A stretch of DNA of 64,000 bases, taken from contig DAJC01000027.1 of the NCBI GenBank assembly GCA_002498845.1, positions 40,835 to 104,834 on the forward strand, read 5' to 3'. This stretch comes from Thermoplasmatales archaeon UBA509 (lineage in GTDB: Archaea > Thermoplasmatota > Thermoplasmata > Thermoplasmatales > Thermoplasmataceae). Numbering within the stretch: the first letter of the stretch is position 1; each line of letters begins with the position of its first letter. The notes beneath the pieces were generated by a model. That model had not been told where the DNA came from. It saw nothing but the letters and a program-made list of their open reading frames with translations, and did not search any database. Below are positions 36,164-44,505 of this stretch, one piece after another. The position numbers and the translations under genes were made by a program.

Positions 36164-36535
36164 TTATACAAGATCATACTCTTCAAGTGCATTTTCCCTT
36201 ATATATTCCGTGAGTGATCTGTTCGTCCACATTTTAGATCTTTGGCTTAGATCGGAAGGTTTTATGCATGCAATCCCTATAAGGTATGACGTTGTGAGAT
36301 CACTGAGGCTTCTGGATTTTCCTAGTCTCCTGGTATCATGCATGAGAGAATCGATGCCCAGTGCAAGAGCTCTGTTCATTATCTGGCATACCTTCTGCTT
36401 GTTGATGGAAAGTGATTCGGCTATATTATCTCACTTCTCGCATTATGCATACAGGAAGAGGGCCTCTGACCTCTCAACAGTCCTTGCTTCATCGATCATT
36501 GATGCTGAAATTCTCTTCAGCATCGCCCCCCTCAT
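36164..36535 (-). pseudogene. Remnant of an IS630-family transposase (N-terminal HTH part)
   Basis: The minus-strand frame reads LKRISASMIDEARTVERSEALFLYA, stop, CEK, stop, DNIAESLSINKQKVCQIMNRAL, then RLGKSRSLSDLTTSYLIGIA and MWTNRSLTEYIRENALEEY before another stop at 36164. This is the helix-turn-helix and linker architecture of IS630 transposases. It carries a TAA (36443-36445) and a TGA (36431-36433) and lacks the whole DDE domain, so it is a dead fragment, probably cut by the neighbouring element. Confidence 0.7.
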
Positions 36536-36646
36536 CGCTAGATAGTTTCAGTGCACCTTTTGATTTCTTAAACACAATAGTAACATATTAAGATAGAGTA
36601 TTAATAATAACATTACTATGGAAACGCTATACTAGTTTAAGTTAGG

Positions 36647-36985
36647 ATGATATTTCGCATTCTTGAACTAGAAAATTTAAATGATTTAGGACACTTGAAG
36701 ACTAACGCAATGAATGAGGGTATTTTTCTTGATCTGATGAGGCGGGTGCAAAGAGGCGATATGATCAGGATATACCCTATGCAACCAGATAACAGTCAGG
36801 GCGTAAGAACTAGGGCTTACCCCTGCAAAACAGGCTCAGGCGAAATCTACGAAGTGACTGAGCCATTTGAGGCTCGCATGGAGGCCTATAACGACGTTGC
36901 TTTGCGGGTCAGAGCAGAAAATGGACTCTGCCTCATAATAAACGTGGAAGAGATATGGAAGGTAGAGAGAATTTGGCTTGAATGA
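36647..36985 (+). CDS. Hypothetical protein
   Basis: A 112-residue soluble protein at the right border of the accessory region. Its middle (RRVQRGDMIRIYPMQ, RTRAYPCKTGSGEIYEV) and end (NVEEIWKVERIWLE) suggest a small beta-rich fold, but I recognise no family. ATG at 36647 is preceded closely by TTAGG; an in-frame ATG at 36710 is an alternative and would shorten it to 91 residues. No partner gene is evident. Gene status is moderately likely given its length and balanced composition. Confidence 0.5.
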   Translation: MIFRILELENLNDLGHLKTNAMNEGIFLDLMRRVQRGDMIRIYPMQPDNSQGVRTRAYPCKTGSGEIYEVTEPFEARMEAYNDVALRVRAENGLCLIINVEEIWKVERIWLE

Positions 36986-37312
36986 ATAAATCCAAGAAGA
37001 GTTTAAATTCGGGTTTGCTGCACCATACAAGAAAGTCAGGGGCAATAAAGAAATAGAAATAAGGAAGAAACTGCCCATATTGGCTAACGTCTTTCATAAT
37101 TGCCGGAGATAATTTATGAGATATATGTGTCGCCCGTTCCTGTAGCTTTATGATCCATGTTGGCAGCTATCATACTATAAGGATGAAGGTAAGTAGCTCA
37201 GCCAAAAATATGGGGCTATTATTAGAACCCTTGATTTGAGCACTTTTTTAGAGATAATGGCGATCCGGCGTCATGATTATTAGTGACTTTTGAATTAACC
37301 GACAGTTATTGT
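36986..37312. other. 327-base intergenic region
   Basis: No coding frame of interest and no RNA gene recognised. Near 37288-37300 TTTTGAATTAACC is a possible box A for the small membrane protein starting at 37313. Several stops occur in all frames. Confidence 0.45.
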
Positions 37313-37690
37313 ATGGCAAGAAGGAACCTTAGGTGGATAATTTTGGCAGTGTACATAGCCATATTCATAACGCTGGATTTCCTTATTCCATACTTTCTTC
37401 CAAAGTACGCAGGCGACACTGACTTTATACCATTTTTCTTCTTCATCCCGTTCTTCTGGATAGGCGGAAGAAGATCAAGGTCAACTGGAAACAGGAATTA
37501 TGGAAATCCCCAGCCAGATGCTGATACGTATACATCAGAGAAACCTTCAGATAATAGGAACTACAGCAGTGGGTATGAATACGATGAGTTCGGTATTCCA
37601 AAGAGAAGGTACAGCACCCGGCTTTACTACATCATCGGCGCAGCAGTTATTGTTACTGCAATAGCCATATTTCTTCTGGTAGTATTGTGA
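37313..37690 (+). CDS. Small two-helix membrane protein, hypothetical
   Basis: A 125-residue protein. An N-terminal basic start (MARRNLR) is followed by hydrophobic segments at about 8-25 and, after a short loop, 37-48; a hydrophilic region (about 50-98) rich in Arg, Asn, Ser, Tyr and Asp; and a C-terminal helix (YIIGAAVIVTAIAIFLLVVL). No known domain. ATG at 37313 was chosen because it begins the typical basic-hydrophobic pattern; an upstream GTG at 37283 lies in the probable promoter. It precedes the CPA2 antiporter by 50 bases, with that gene having its own box A. Confidence 0.65.
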   Translation: MARRNLRWIILAVYIAIFITLDFLIPYFLPKYAGDTDFIPFFFFIPFFWIGGRRSRSTGNRNYGNPQPDADTYTSEKPSDNRNYSSGYEYDEFGIPKRRYSTRLYYIIGAAVIVTAIAIFLLVVL

Positions 37691-37740
37691 ATAGCCTTCC
37701 GGAAATTTATATAAGCAGATAGGAGTTCAAGAGAAGGCTG

Positions 37741-38919
37741 ATGACTCTTATATCCTCAATTTTTGTCCTGCTATTCGTGGCACTTGTGGCCGGTGAGCTG
37801 CTGAATAGAGTGGGAATTCCTTCGGTAGTGGGTGAACTCCTAACAGGTCTAATCCTGGGTCCGGCAGTCCTTGGAATAGTGAGTCCAAATCAGGTATTTA
37901 GCGGCATATCTGAGGTCGCGCTGTTCTTCATTGTTCTTCTTATCGGTATAGAGGCAACCACAGATTCGCTTATAAAGAACTACAAACCAGCAATGGTTTT
38001 CACAGCAACCAGCTTCATCATTCCAGTCGTGGCAATGGTAATAGTTTCAACGATGGTTTTTCACCTGGGCTATATCAGTGCCATCGTCCTATCAGTTGCA
38101 GTTGGAGTCCCATCAATCTCCATAGTGTCTGTTATATTGAGGGATTATGACATGCTCCGGGTAAGGGCAGGGCACATCATACTTGCAAGTGTTGTAATCA
38201 CTGATATAATTGCCTTTGCAGTGGCGTCAATATTTTTAAATCCCAAGGCAGTCTATTATGAAGTCCCCGGAATAGTGATCTTCATGATTCTTTTCTTCAC
38301 GCTGGACATGGAAGTGAGGAAACACTCAAAACTGGTTGTTGAATTGTTTACCAGGCTCCATGCCACTGAGCGTGGTGAGAAGATCATATTTGGATCTATA
38401 ATCCTTTCCGGGCTCATAATAGCCAGTATTTTCGAGATTATAGGCATAACTTATGTTCTTGGGGCATTTTTTGCAGGAATAATCATAAGTGAAGTTGTCG
38501 TGGGTCGAGAACTTCAGGGAATTCTTACAAGGACTCTATCAAGGATAAACGACAGCTTCTTCATTCCCATCTTCTTTGCCATTGCAGGCCTGAACAGTAT
38601 TTTTCCTCCCCGGGATTCAGTCTATCTGATGTTCGCTCTTGTGGCAGTTGGAATTGCCATTTCCGTACCTCTTGACTACATTTACGGTAGAACCGTGTTT
38701 GAGCACATAAGTGCAAAGACAGGCGTCGGTATCCTGGGAGGTCGTGGGGCTGTGGGCATTGTCATTGCAACAGTGGCCCTGAGTTCAGGAATAATCACGA
38801 GAGGTTTGTTTTCCGTGGCTGTATTTGCAACATTGATCATATCAACGTGCCTGCCCCCTCTGGTTACGAAGAAGGACATACATATACCGGAGGAGGCCTC
38901 AGAATTACTTTACTACTGA
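37741..38919 (+). CDS. Cation:proton antiporter, CPA2 (KefB/NapA-like) membrane domain
   Basis: A 392-residue membrane protein with about 12 helices. It starts with a helix and then GELLNRVGIPSVVGELLTG, LGPAVLG and FFIVLLIGIEATTD, the conserved opening of CPA2 exchangers; LGAFFAGIIISEV near residue 240 and GRGAVGIVIATVAL near residue 335 follow. There is no C-terminal TrkA-N domain, unlike KefB. It exchanges Na+ or K+ for H+. A TTTATATAAG box at 37705-37714 lies 30 bases upstream. Its end overlaps the convergent Lrp-type regulator by 15 bases. Confidence 0.9.
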   Translation: MTLISSIFVLLFVALVAGELLNRVGIPSVVGELLTGLILGPAVLGIVSPNQVFSGISEVALFFIVLLIGIEATTDSLIKNYKPAMVFTATSFIIPVVAMVIVSTMVFHLGYISAIVLSVAVGVPSISIVSVILRDYDMLRVRAGHIILASVVITDIIAFAVASIFLNPKAVYYEVPGIVIFMILFFTLDMEVRKHSKLVVELFTRLHATERGEKIIFGSIILSGLIIASIFEIIGITYVLGAFFAGIIISEVVVGRELQGILTRTLSRINDSFFIPIFFAIAGLNSIFPPRDSVYLMFALVAVGIAISVPLDYIYGRTVFEHISAKTGVGILGGRGAVGIVIATVALSSGIITRGLFSVAVFATLIISTCLPPLVTKKDIHIPEEASELLYY

Positions 38920-39336
38920 AAAAACTGAAACGGTCTCCGTCTTCTCTACGCCTTCGGTAGCCCTCAGCTTATCCAGCACAAAGTTTCCAACATCTTCCAC
39001 TGTGGATGATCTTATCTTCACCATCATGTCCCAGGCTCCGGCTATTATGTAGACCTCTTCAACTTCCCTGAACCTGGAAATTTTCTCAGCCAGCTGTCTC
39101 TGCGTTACTCCGGCGGCAGGGCTGAATGACACAAATATGAATGAAACAACTGGCAGGCCGATGGCCTTGTAGTCCGGAACTATAGTGAATTTTTTTATTA
39201 CTCCCTCTTTCACCATCCCCTGGATTCTCTCGTAGACGGTGACACGAGGTATGTCAAGTTCTTTTGAGATATCCGATATCTTGTCTCTTCCGTGATCCAC
39301 CAGGTACTGAAAGATCCTCTGATCCTTTGCGTCCAT
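38905..39336 (-). CDS. Lrp/AsnC-family transcriptional regulator
   Basis: A 143-residue regulator. The N-terminal helix-turn-helix is DAKDQRIFQYLVDHGRDK then SDISKELDIPRVTVYERIQ, followed by a RAM/AsnC ligand-binding domain (about 65-140: VSFIFVSFSP, EVEEVYIIAGAWDMMVKIR, VEKTETVSVFSVV). It would form dimers/octamers that bind DNA and sense an amino acid. Start: ATG 39334-39336, 24 bases from the TATTTAAA box (39357-39364); the longer frame from 39351 would begin before the predicted transcription start. It is divergent from the AsnRS-like asparagine synthetase, echoing the asnC-asnA arrangement of enterobacteria, and repeated TGTCCA sites lie between them. Confidence 0.93.
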   Translation of the reverse strand: MDAKDQRIFQYLVDHGRDKISDISKELDIPRVTVYERIQGMVKEGVIKKFTIVPDYKAIGLPVVSFIFVSFSPAAGVTQRQLAEKISRFREVEEVYIIAGAWDMMVKIRSSTVEDVGNFVLDKLRATEGVEKTETVSVFSVVK

Positions 39337-39356
39337 GCCAGTTAATTTCATGGTAG

Positions 39357-39364
39357 TATTTAAA
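39357..39364 (-). promoter_or_regulatory. Box A of the Lrp/AsnC-type gene
   Basis: TTTAAATA on the minus strand, centred about 24 bases from the ATG at 39336. It decides the start of the regulator. The first TGTCCA half-site (39376-39381) lies immediately upstream of it. Confidence 0.55.
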
Positions 39365-39368
39365 AGTA

Positions 39369-39434
39369 GACATTATGTCCATGTAATTTAATTTAATACG
39401 ACGTGAGATAACGTAATGTCCAAGTATGTGGACA
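39369..39434. promoter_or_regulatory. Probable operator region between the Lrp-type regulator and asparagine synthetase
   Basis: Direct repeats ATGTCCATGTA (39375-39385) and ATGTCCAAGTA (39416-39426) lie 41 bases apart, close to four helical turns. The first is part of GACAT-T-ATGTC (39369-39379) and the second of TGTCCA-N6-TGGACA (39417-39434), both inverted repeats as bound by Lrp-family dimers. The second site ends just before the CTTATATGA box of the synthetase gene, and the first is just upstream of the regulator's own box A, so both promoters could be controlled. That this regulator binds them is inferred. Confidence 0.55.
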
Positions 39435-39466
39435 AGTGTTCTTATATGAGATTAAATTAACATTAT

Positions 39467-40399
39467 ATGGAAACGGAAATAGTTTCAGAACTTATGGAGC
39501 ATCTCAGCGATAAAAAACTGGAAGCAGCACTGAAGGTCAACACAACCGTCAGGGCAGCAATGGGTGAATTTCTCAGAGATAGAGGATTTATAGAGATTCC
39601 TCCTGTGATCTTCTCCACCGTAACTGATCCGCTCAACCATCCCGTGTATGATCCGTCATTCGAATATGAAGGAACGAGATATGCTCTCACCAAGAGCATG
39701 ATATTCCACAAGCAGATAATTGTGCAGAAGTTTCCAAAGATTTTCACATTCTCACCCAACATCCGGCTGGAAATGCCTGAAAAGGCCAGGACCGGGAGGC
39801 ATCTTCTTGAGTTTACCCAGCTGGATCTGGAGGTGAAGGGAGCCACAAGGGAAGACCTCATTAAACTTGGCGAAGAGCTTTTCATTCACACCCTGGAGAA
39901 AGTTAGTGAGAAACATGCTCAGGACCTGCATGATCTTGGGAGAAGCCTCAGTGTTCCCCGTGCGCCCTTCAAAAGATATAAATTTGAGGAAGCCGCAGAA
40001 AAATACGGATCTGAATTCGAAACGATCCTTTCAAAGGATGCAAAAGAGCCGTTCTGGATAGTGGACATACCGCTTAAGGAAAGGGAATTCTATGATCGGG
40101 AAAGCGATGTTTTCCCTGGTATTCTGAATGACATGGACCTCATCTATCCGGAAGGATACTGCGAGGCGCTTTCAGGAGGAGAGAGAGAATTTGATCTGGA
40201 CAGAATAATGGAAAGGATTCGCAGGAAAGGGCAGACCTATGAGCAATTCAAGTGGTTCCTGGAATTTGCCAGGGAGGGGCTGGAGCTGTCAACAGGCTTT
40301 GGAATTGGCATAGAAAGGCTGGTAAGGTATATCTGCGGATTTGAGAGAATTGAGGATGTTCACCCGTTTCCAAAGGTACCCGGAAAGGTATCTGTCTGA
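39467..40399 (+). CDS. asnA: Archaeal asparagine synthetase A (AsnRS-like, no anticodon-binding domain)
   Basis: A 310-residue class II aminoacyl-tRNA synthetase-like core. Motif 2 is seen in FTFSPNIRLE (about 93-102) followed by HLLEFTQLDLE, and motif 3 in GFGIGIERLV near 284. The N-terminal OB-fold anticodon-binding domain of asparaginyl-tRNA synthetase is absent, as in the archaeal AsnRS-related asparagine synthetase described from Pyrococcus, which makes asparagine from aspartate, ammonia and ATP. A CTTATATGA box lies about 22 bases upstream. The divergent Lrp/AsnC-family gene and shared operator sites fit control by an amino acid. Charging of tRNA by this protein is unlikely without the missing domain. 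Confidence 0.85.
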   Translation: METEIVSELMEHLSDKKLEAALKVNTTVRAAMGEFLRDRGFIEIPPVIFSTVTDPLNHPVYDPSFEYEGTRYALTKSMIFHKQIIVQKFPKIFTFSPNIRLEMPEKARTGRHLLEFTQLDLEVKGATREDLIKLGEELFIHTLEKVSEKHAQDLHDLGRSLSVPRAPFKRYKFEEAAEKYGSEFETILSKDAKEPFWIVDIPLKEREFYDRESDVFPGILNDMDLIYPEGYCEALSGGEREFDLDRIMERIRRKGQTYEQFKWFLEFAREGLELSTGFGIGIERLVRYICGFERIEDVHPFPKVPGKVSV

Positions 40400-40511
40400 C
40401 TGCCGTAAAGCTGCAAATGGAACTTGTTTCTTCCATTATTTTCAATTTAATCGCCATTTAAAATAAAGTACACGAGAATGTGTATTAAATATGATTTATG
40501 AATAGCCATTC

Positions 40512-41240
40512 ATGGTAGATTTAATCAGGGATTCCATGGCAGGCAAGGTTGCTGTGATAATTGGCGTGGGACCGGGCCAGGGCATATCAACCGTAAGAAT
40601 GTTCATAAACTTTGGTGCCAAGGTGGCAATGGTTTCAAGAAGCGGAAATACCTACGGACTGGTGCCATCCTCCACAATAAAGGCATACAAAGCAGATGCA
40701 ACTGACGAGAAGCAACTGGTGGCGGTCCGGGACAGGATAATTGCAGACTATGGCGGAATAGATTTTGTTGTTTCCAATGTTGGTGTCTGGGAAAAACTGA
40801 AGGGAGAATTTCCGGAGGTAAATGATTTCGAAAGGATACTGCACATTAACCTGTCATCGCACCTGTCAGTGATCAGAACGTTTTCACAGCCGATGAAGCC
40901 TGCCGGTGGCTCGATTGTCCTGGTGGGGGCTTCAAGATACATATTCCAAGGTAACGATCTGGCTTACAACGTTTCCAAGTCCGCTATTGAAGAGCTTGTG
41001 AGGAAATCCGCCGAGACTCTGCGCCAGTACAATATCAGGGTCAATGCCGTAATGCCAGGTTCAGTTGGGAAGGAGGACACCTACTACAAAGTTTTTCCCT
41101 TCAATTTCACAAAGCTCTCAGAACGAAAGGAATTGGAGCCAATCGAGGTTGCAATGGTTTCAGCATTTTTGGCCAGTGAAATGTCCCTTGGAATAGACGG
41201 CCAGTGCATCAACGTTGACCGTGGACTGAACTCATTCTGA
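40512..41240 (+). CDS. Short-chain dehydrogenase/reductase (SDR)
   Basis: A 242-residue classical SDR. The cofactor loop is GVGPGQGIS near residue 19, with NVGVW replacing the usual NAG motif near 90, and the catalytic YNVSKSAIEEL (Tyr-x3-Lys) near residue 156 after the Ser in VGASRY. LGIDGQCINVDRGLNS closes the protein as in other SDRs. Substrate not evident. The NVG in place of NAG is a mild deviation. A TTAAATATG box about 25 bases upstream fits a leaderless start. The convergent neighbour is a methyltransferase; no pathway link. Confidence 0.9.
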   Translation: MVDLIRDSMAGKVAVIIGVGPGQGISTVRMFINFGAKVAMVSRSGNTYGLVPSSTIKAYKADATDEKQLVAVRDRIIADYGGIDFVVSNVGVWEKLKGEFPEVNDFERILHINLSSHLSVIRTFSQPMKPAGGSIVLVGASRYIFQGNDLAYNVSKSAIEELVRKSAETLRQYNIRVNAVMPGSVGKEDTYYKVFPFNFTKLSERKELEPIEVAMVSAFLASEMSLGIDGQCINVDRGLNSF

Positions 41241-41259
41241 TTTTTATTACTGGCTGGAT

Positions 41260-42042
41260 TCATTTTCTTCTGGCCATCACCATCCACTGATCCACCTTCA
41301 GGCTGATAATTTCGTTATGGTCAGTTCTCACCTGGAAATAGTCAAGTGCACGTTCAGTCATGCCTTTTATAAAATTCTCAGTTTGCGCAATCTGCTCTTT
41401 GCTTTCTGCCGTTCTTGCAACCCACTCCTTGAATGAGTACATCTTTTTTTCAACTTCTTCTTTCAAGATCTCAAGATTGCTCCCTGCCAGCATGGATTTC
41501 CATTCTTCCACTGAGGCACATTCAACGTGGCTTCTATCCCTCATCTTCTCGAAGGTGTTCATTAGCATTCCAAGCTCTGTATCGCCTGGAACCACGTTAT
41601 CTATCATGATGAAGATGCCCTTGTTTTTCAGGACCCGGGAGACTTCCCTGACAAAGGCACCCTTATCAGTGAAATGATGGGGAGCGATGCGGCACGTTAC
41701 AATGTCAAAGGTTTCATCAAGGAAGGGTAAATTTTCGGCATCAGCCATCAGATAAATTACATCGTCTGCTCCAGCTTTCACATTGGCCTCTCTAGCAGCC
41801 GTGAGCATATTCCATGTCAGATCGGTGGCAATTACAAGACCAACATGAGGATGAAGAGTTCTGGCCACATGGCCCCCTCCAGTTGCAATGTCAAGTGCCT
41901 TCCAGTCCTTCTCGGGATGTATCCATTCAATTATTCTCTGGAGATCCAACCCCTGCGCATGACCACGGCTTTCCACATACTCCCTGGCCTTTTTTCCAAA
42001 CTGTTCAACAACAATGCGCTTCCGGTCATCCTCCACCACCAT
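41260..42042 (-). CDS. Class I SAM-dependent methyltransferase (UbiE/YcgJ-like)
   Basis: A 260-residue protein. Motif I is ALDIATGGGHVA near residue 43, followed by the acidic ATDLTWNML, ADAENLPFLDETFDIVTCRIAPHHF (motifs II-III) and VLKNKGIFIMID, the classical small-molecule methyltransferase order of the UbiE/Coq5-like group. Quinone methylation is possible, but so are other small-molecule targets. The ATG at 42042 lies about 24 bases from a TTTTAAGAAA box (42062-42071), which rejects a longer start at 42081. Confidence 0.85.
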   Translation of the reverse strand: MVVEDDRKRIVVEQFGKKAREYVESRGHAQGLDLQRIIEWIHPEKDWKALDIATGGGHVARTLHPHVGLVIATDLTWNMLTAAREANVKAGADDVIYLMADAENLPFLDETFDIVTCRIAPHHFTDKGAFVREVSRVLKNKGIFIMIDNVVPGDTELGMLMNTFEKMRDRSHVECASVEEWKSMLAGSNLEILKEEVEKKMYSFKEWVARTAESKEQIAQTENFIKGMTERALDYFQVRTDHNEIISLKVDQWMVMARRK

Positions 42043-42232
42043 GACACCGCATCCCATACAGTTTCTTAAAATTCTTCTCACTGGTTATCTATCCATGAAG
42101 TTCGGGTCCCCTTTTCGGGCAGAGCCTCTAGCTCACCGGTGAAAATTCCAACTAACCTTCTCTCCGTTTTGGTAATGCCTATGGGTGGCAGGTGTTAAGA
42201 ATTTTTAAAGTACGTAGAAAGTATTCTGTATC

Positions 42233-43780
42233 ATGTTCCAGAATGAGATAACCTATGTAAGGATGCAGAAGGCAGGCAAAGAGGCTGAATTCCACAGACT
42301 CTATGAAGAGGCACTCAAGGAAGCTGAAAAATATCTTCACAAGGAGTACCCCAATATCATAGGCAAGGAAATAATTGAAAAAGAGAAGATAAAAGACATA
42401 AGCCCAATAGATGGAAAAGAGATTGCGACTTTTCAGATGGCATCGCCAGAAAACATAAACAGGGCTCTGGAAATGCTTCATTCCTCATGGAAAAAATGGT
42501 ACGAGCTAGGCTATGTTGAGAGAGCCAGGATTATGCTCAAGGCTGCGGATGAGATTTCCAGGCAGAAGTACCTCATATCAGCTCTTCTTGCGTACGAAAA
42601 CGGGAAGAACAGAACAGAGGCCATGGCTGACGTGGATGAAGGTATTGATTTCCTGAGATATTACGCCATTAACATGATAGAGAACCAGGGATTTCACAAG
42701 CTGAGCGGAAAGGGATACGACAACGAGGAAAGTTTCAGCGTCATGAAACCATATGGCGTGTTTGCCGTAATTCCGCCCTTCAACTTCTATGCCATAACGG
42801 TTGGCATGACGGCCGGTCCTCTTACAGTTGGAAACGCAGTGCTGCTGAAGTCTTCAAGCGATATTCCAATATCCACTTACCTTACCGTGAAAATACTCCA
42901 TGAATCCGGTGTTCCCAAGGAAGCACTGGCTGTCATCACCGGATCCGGAAGAGTTGTGGGGAAATATGTGGTTGAAAGCGATCTCGTTTCGGGCATAGTT
43001 TTCACAGGATCACGGGAAGTAGGCATGGATATATACCACCGCGCCCAGGAAAAGAGACCCAAGCCTGTAATCACTGAAATGGGTGGGAAAGATGCGGTCA
43101 TAGTTACATCCAGGGCTGATCTTGATAAGGCGGTTGAAGGAATATTCCGTGGGGCTTTTGGATTTTCAGGGCAGAAATGCAGTGCTACATCACTTGCATA
43201 TGTCCATGAGGCTGTGTACGACAAGTTTGTAGAGAAACTGAAGGAAAGAGCCAGAAATGTGCTTCCGGAAGACCCCAGGAAAAAGGAAGCCTTTGTGACT
43301 CCAGTTGTGAACCGCGAAGCCTATGAAAAATTCAAGGCCATTGAGCCAAAGCTCAAGGAATATGGGGACGTAATTGTGGGAGGCAAGGCCCTTGATAGGC
43401 CCGGTTACTACGTGGAAGCCACAATACTCAAGGATGTGATGCGCGACTCATATCTTGCAAAAAATGAGCTCTTCCTGCCCGTACTTGGCATCATCAAGGT
43501 GAAGGACCTCAAGGATGCAGTTGATGAAATAAACAAATCAGACTATGGGTTGACAGGAGGCATATTCACGGAAGACTATGAGGAAATCCAGTATTATTTC
43601 AACAACGTGGATGTGGGAGTAATATATGCCAACAGGGCCAGGGGCGCAAGCACGGGTGCAATGGTTGGATCTCAGCCTTTCGTTGGCTGGAAGCTCAGTG
43701 GGAGCAGTGGCAAGGGAACCGGCTCCTATTATTACCTTCCACAGTTCTTAAGGGAGCAGTCACAGACCATTGCCCATTAA
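42233..43780 (+). CDS. 1-pyrroline-5-carboxylate dehydrogenase (L-glutamate gamma-semialdehyde dehydrogenase)
   Basis: Oxidises glutamate semialdehyde to glutamate with NAD(+) in proline or arginine breakdown. The 515-residue aldehyde dehydrogenase shows PPFNFYAI near residue 181, the catalytic Glu282 in TEMGGKDAVIV and Cys316 in GFSGQKCSATS; the Q-K-C-S-A context and N-terminal extension are typical of the P5C dehydrogenase group. The C-terminus has SGSSGKGTGSYYYLPQFLREQ, also characteristic. A TTTTTAAAG box about 25 bases upstream. It overlaps the convergent lipB by 21 bases. No proline dehydrogenase is in the window. Confidence 0.9.
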   Translation: MFQNEITYVRMQKAGKEAEFHRLYEEALKEAEKYLHKEYPNIIGKEIIEKEKIKDISPIDGKEIATFQMASPENINRALEMLHSSWKKWYELGYVERARIMLKAADEISRQKYLISALLAYENGKNRTEAMADVDEGIDFLRYYAINMIENQGFHKLSGKGYDNEESFSVMKPYGVFAVIPPFNFYAITVGMTAGPLTVGNAVLLKSSSDIPISTYLTVKILHESGVPKEALAVITGSGRVVGKYVVESDLVSGIVFTGSREVGMDIYHRAQEKRPKPVITEMGGKDAVIVTSRADLDKAVEGIFRGAFGFSGQKCSATSLAYVHEAVYDKFVEKLKERARNVLPEDPRKKEAFVTPVVNREAYEKFKAIEPKLKEYGDVIVGGKALDRPGYYVEATILKDVMRDSYLAKNELFLPVLGIIKVKDLKDAVDEINKSDYGLTGGIFTEDYEEIQYYFNNVDVGVIYANRARGASTGAMVGSQPFVGWKLSGSSGKGTGSYYYLPQFLREQSQTIAH

Positions 43781-44446
43781 TATTTCTCTTAACTCTTCAA
43801 TTTTATTCAAGGTCAGTGGTTCCTGAACTTTGAGGGATTCTGAGAGGCTCTTCAGGAGGATCATTTTCACCTCCTTTTCATCCTGAATGCTGCCAGTTTC
43901 ACGCTGGAGGCTGGTCATAATTTCTGATGTCATCCCGCATGGCATTATTACATCAAATCTTGCCATGTCAGTGTTAACGTTCAGTGCAATTCCATGCAGG
44001 GTTGAAAACCCGTTTATGGCGAGGCCAACAGAACAAATTTTCCTGTTCCCTACCCAGACTCCAGTCTCCCCATGGAGCCTGCCTTCCGAAGAGATGCCAT
44101 AGTGTTTCAGTGTATGGGATATGGCCCCTTCGATGGTGATTATCAGGTCTCTTATGTTCATCTGGCGATCCCTGAGATTAATTATGAAGTAAATGACAAT
44201 CTGCCCTGGTCCATGATACGTTGCTGATCCGCCCCTCTCCACCTGGAATACCTCCAGATTCGGGTCAAGTATCTCATCAGGGTTTCTGTGAATGCCCATG
44301 GTGTATACGTGCGGATGGCTAACGGCAATCAGAACATCCGGTATGGCATCCTGGTTCCTTGCTCTGTTCAGCGACCTCTGGAGTTCCAGCACTTCCTTGT
44401 ATTCTCCATACCCTATATCGGCAATAATAAGATCATTGGCTATCAT
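43760..44446 (-). CDS. lipB: Octanoyl-[acyl-carrier/GcvH]:protein transferase (LipB)
   Basis: Transfers octanoyl groups to lipoyl domains, the first step of lipoate assembly. The 228-residue protein has the LipB signature RGGSATYHGPGQIV at 71-84, Lys136 in GNRKICSVG and the acyl-thioester Cys170 in MPCGM, the Lys/Cys dyad of LipB. It is overlapped at the 3' end by the P5C dehydrogenase gene. Its promoter region (44447-44505) is shared with the divergent winged-helix gene; an AT-rich CTAATAT element near 44475-44482 is the only box A candidate on either strand. Presence of LipB implies lipoylated enzymes in this organism. Confidence 0.92.
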   Translation of the reverse strand: MIANDLIIADIGYGEYKEVLELQRSLNRARNQDAIPDVLIAVSHPHVYTMGIHRNPDEILDPNLEVFQVERGGSATYHGPGQIVIYFIINLRDRQMNIRDLIITIEGAISHTLKHYGISSEGRLHGETGVWVGNRKICSVGLAINGFSTLHGIALNVNTDMARFDVIMPCGMTSEIMTSLQRETGSIQDEKEVKMILLKSLSESLKVQEPLTLNKIEELREILMGNGL

Positions 44447-44505
44447 GCATGCACCGCTTACTGATGGAAGATCAATCTAATATGTTGATGTTTCCATATC
44501 CATAA

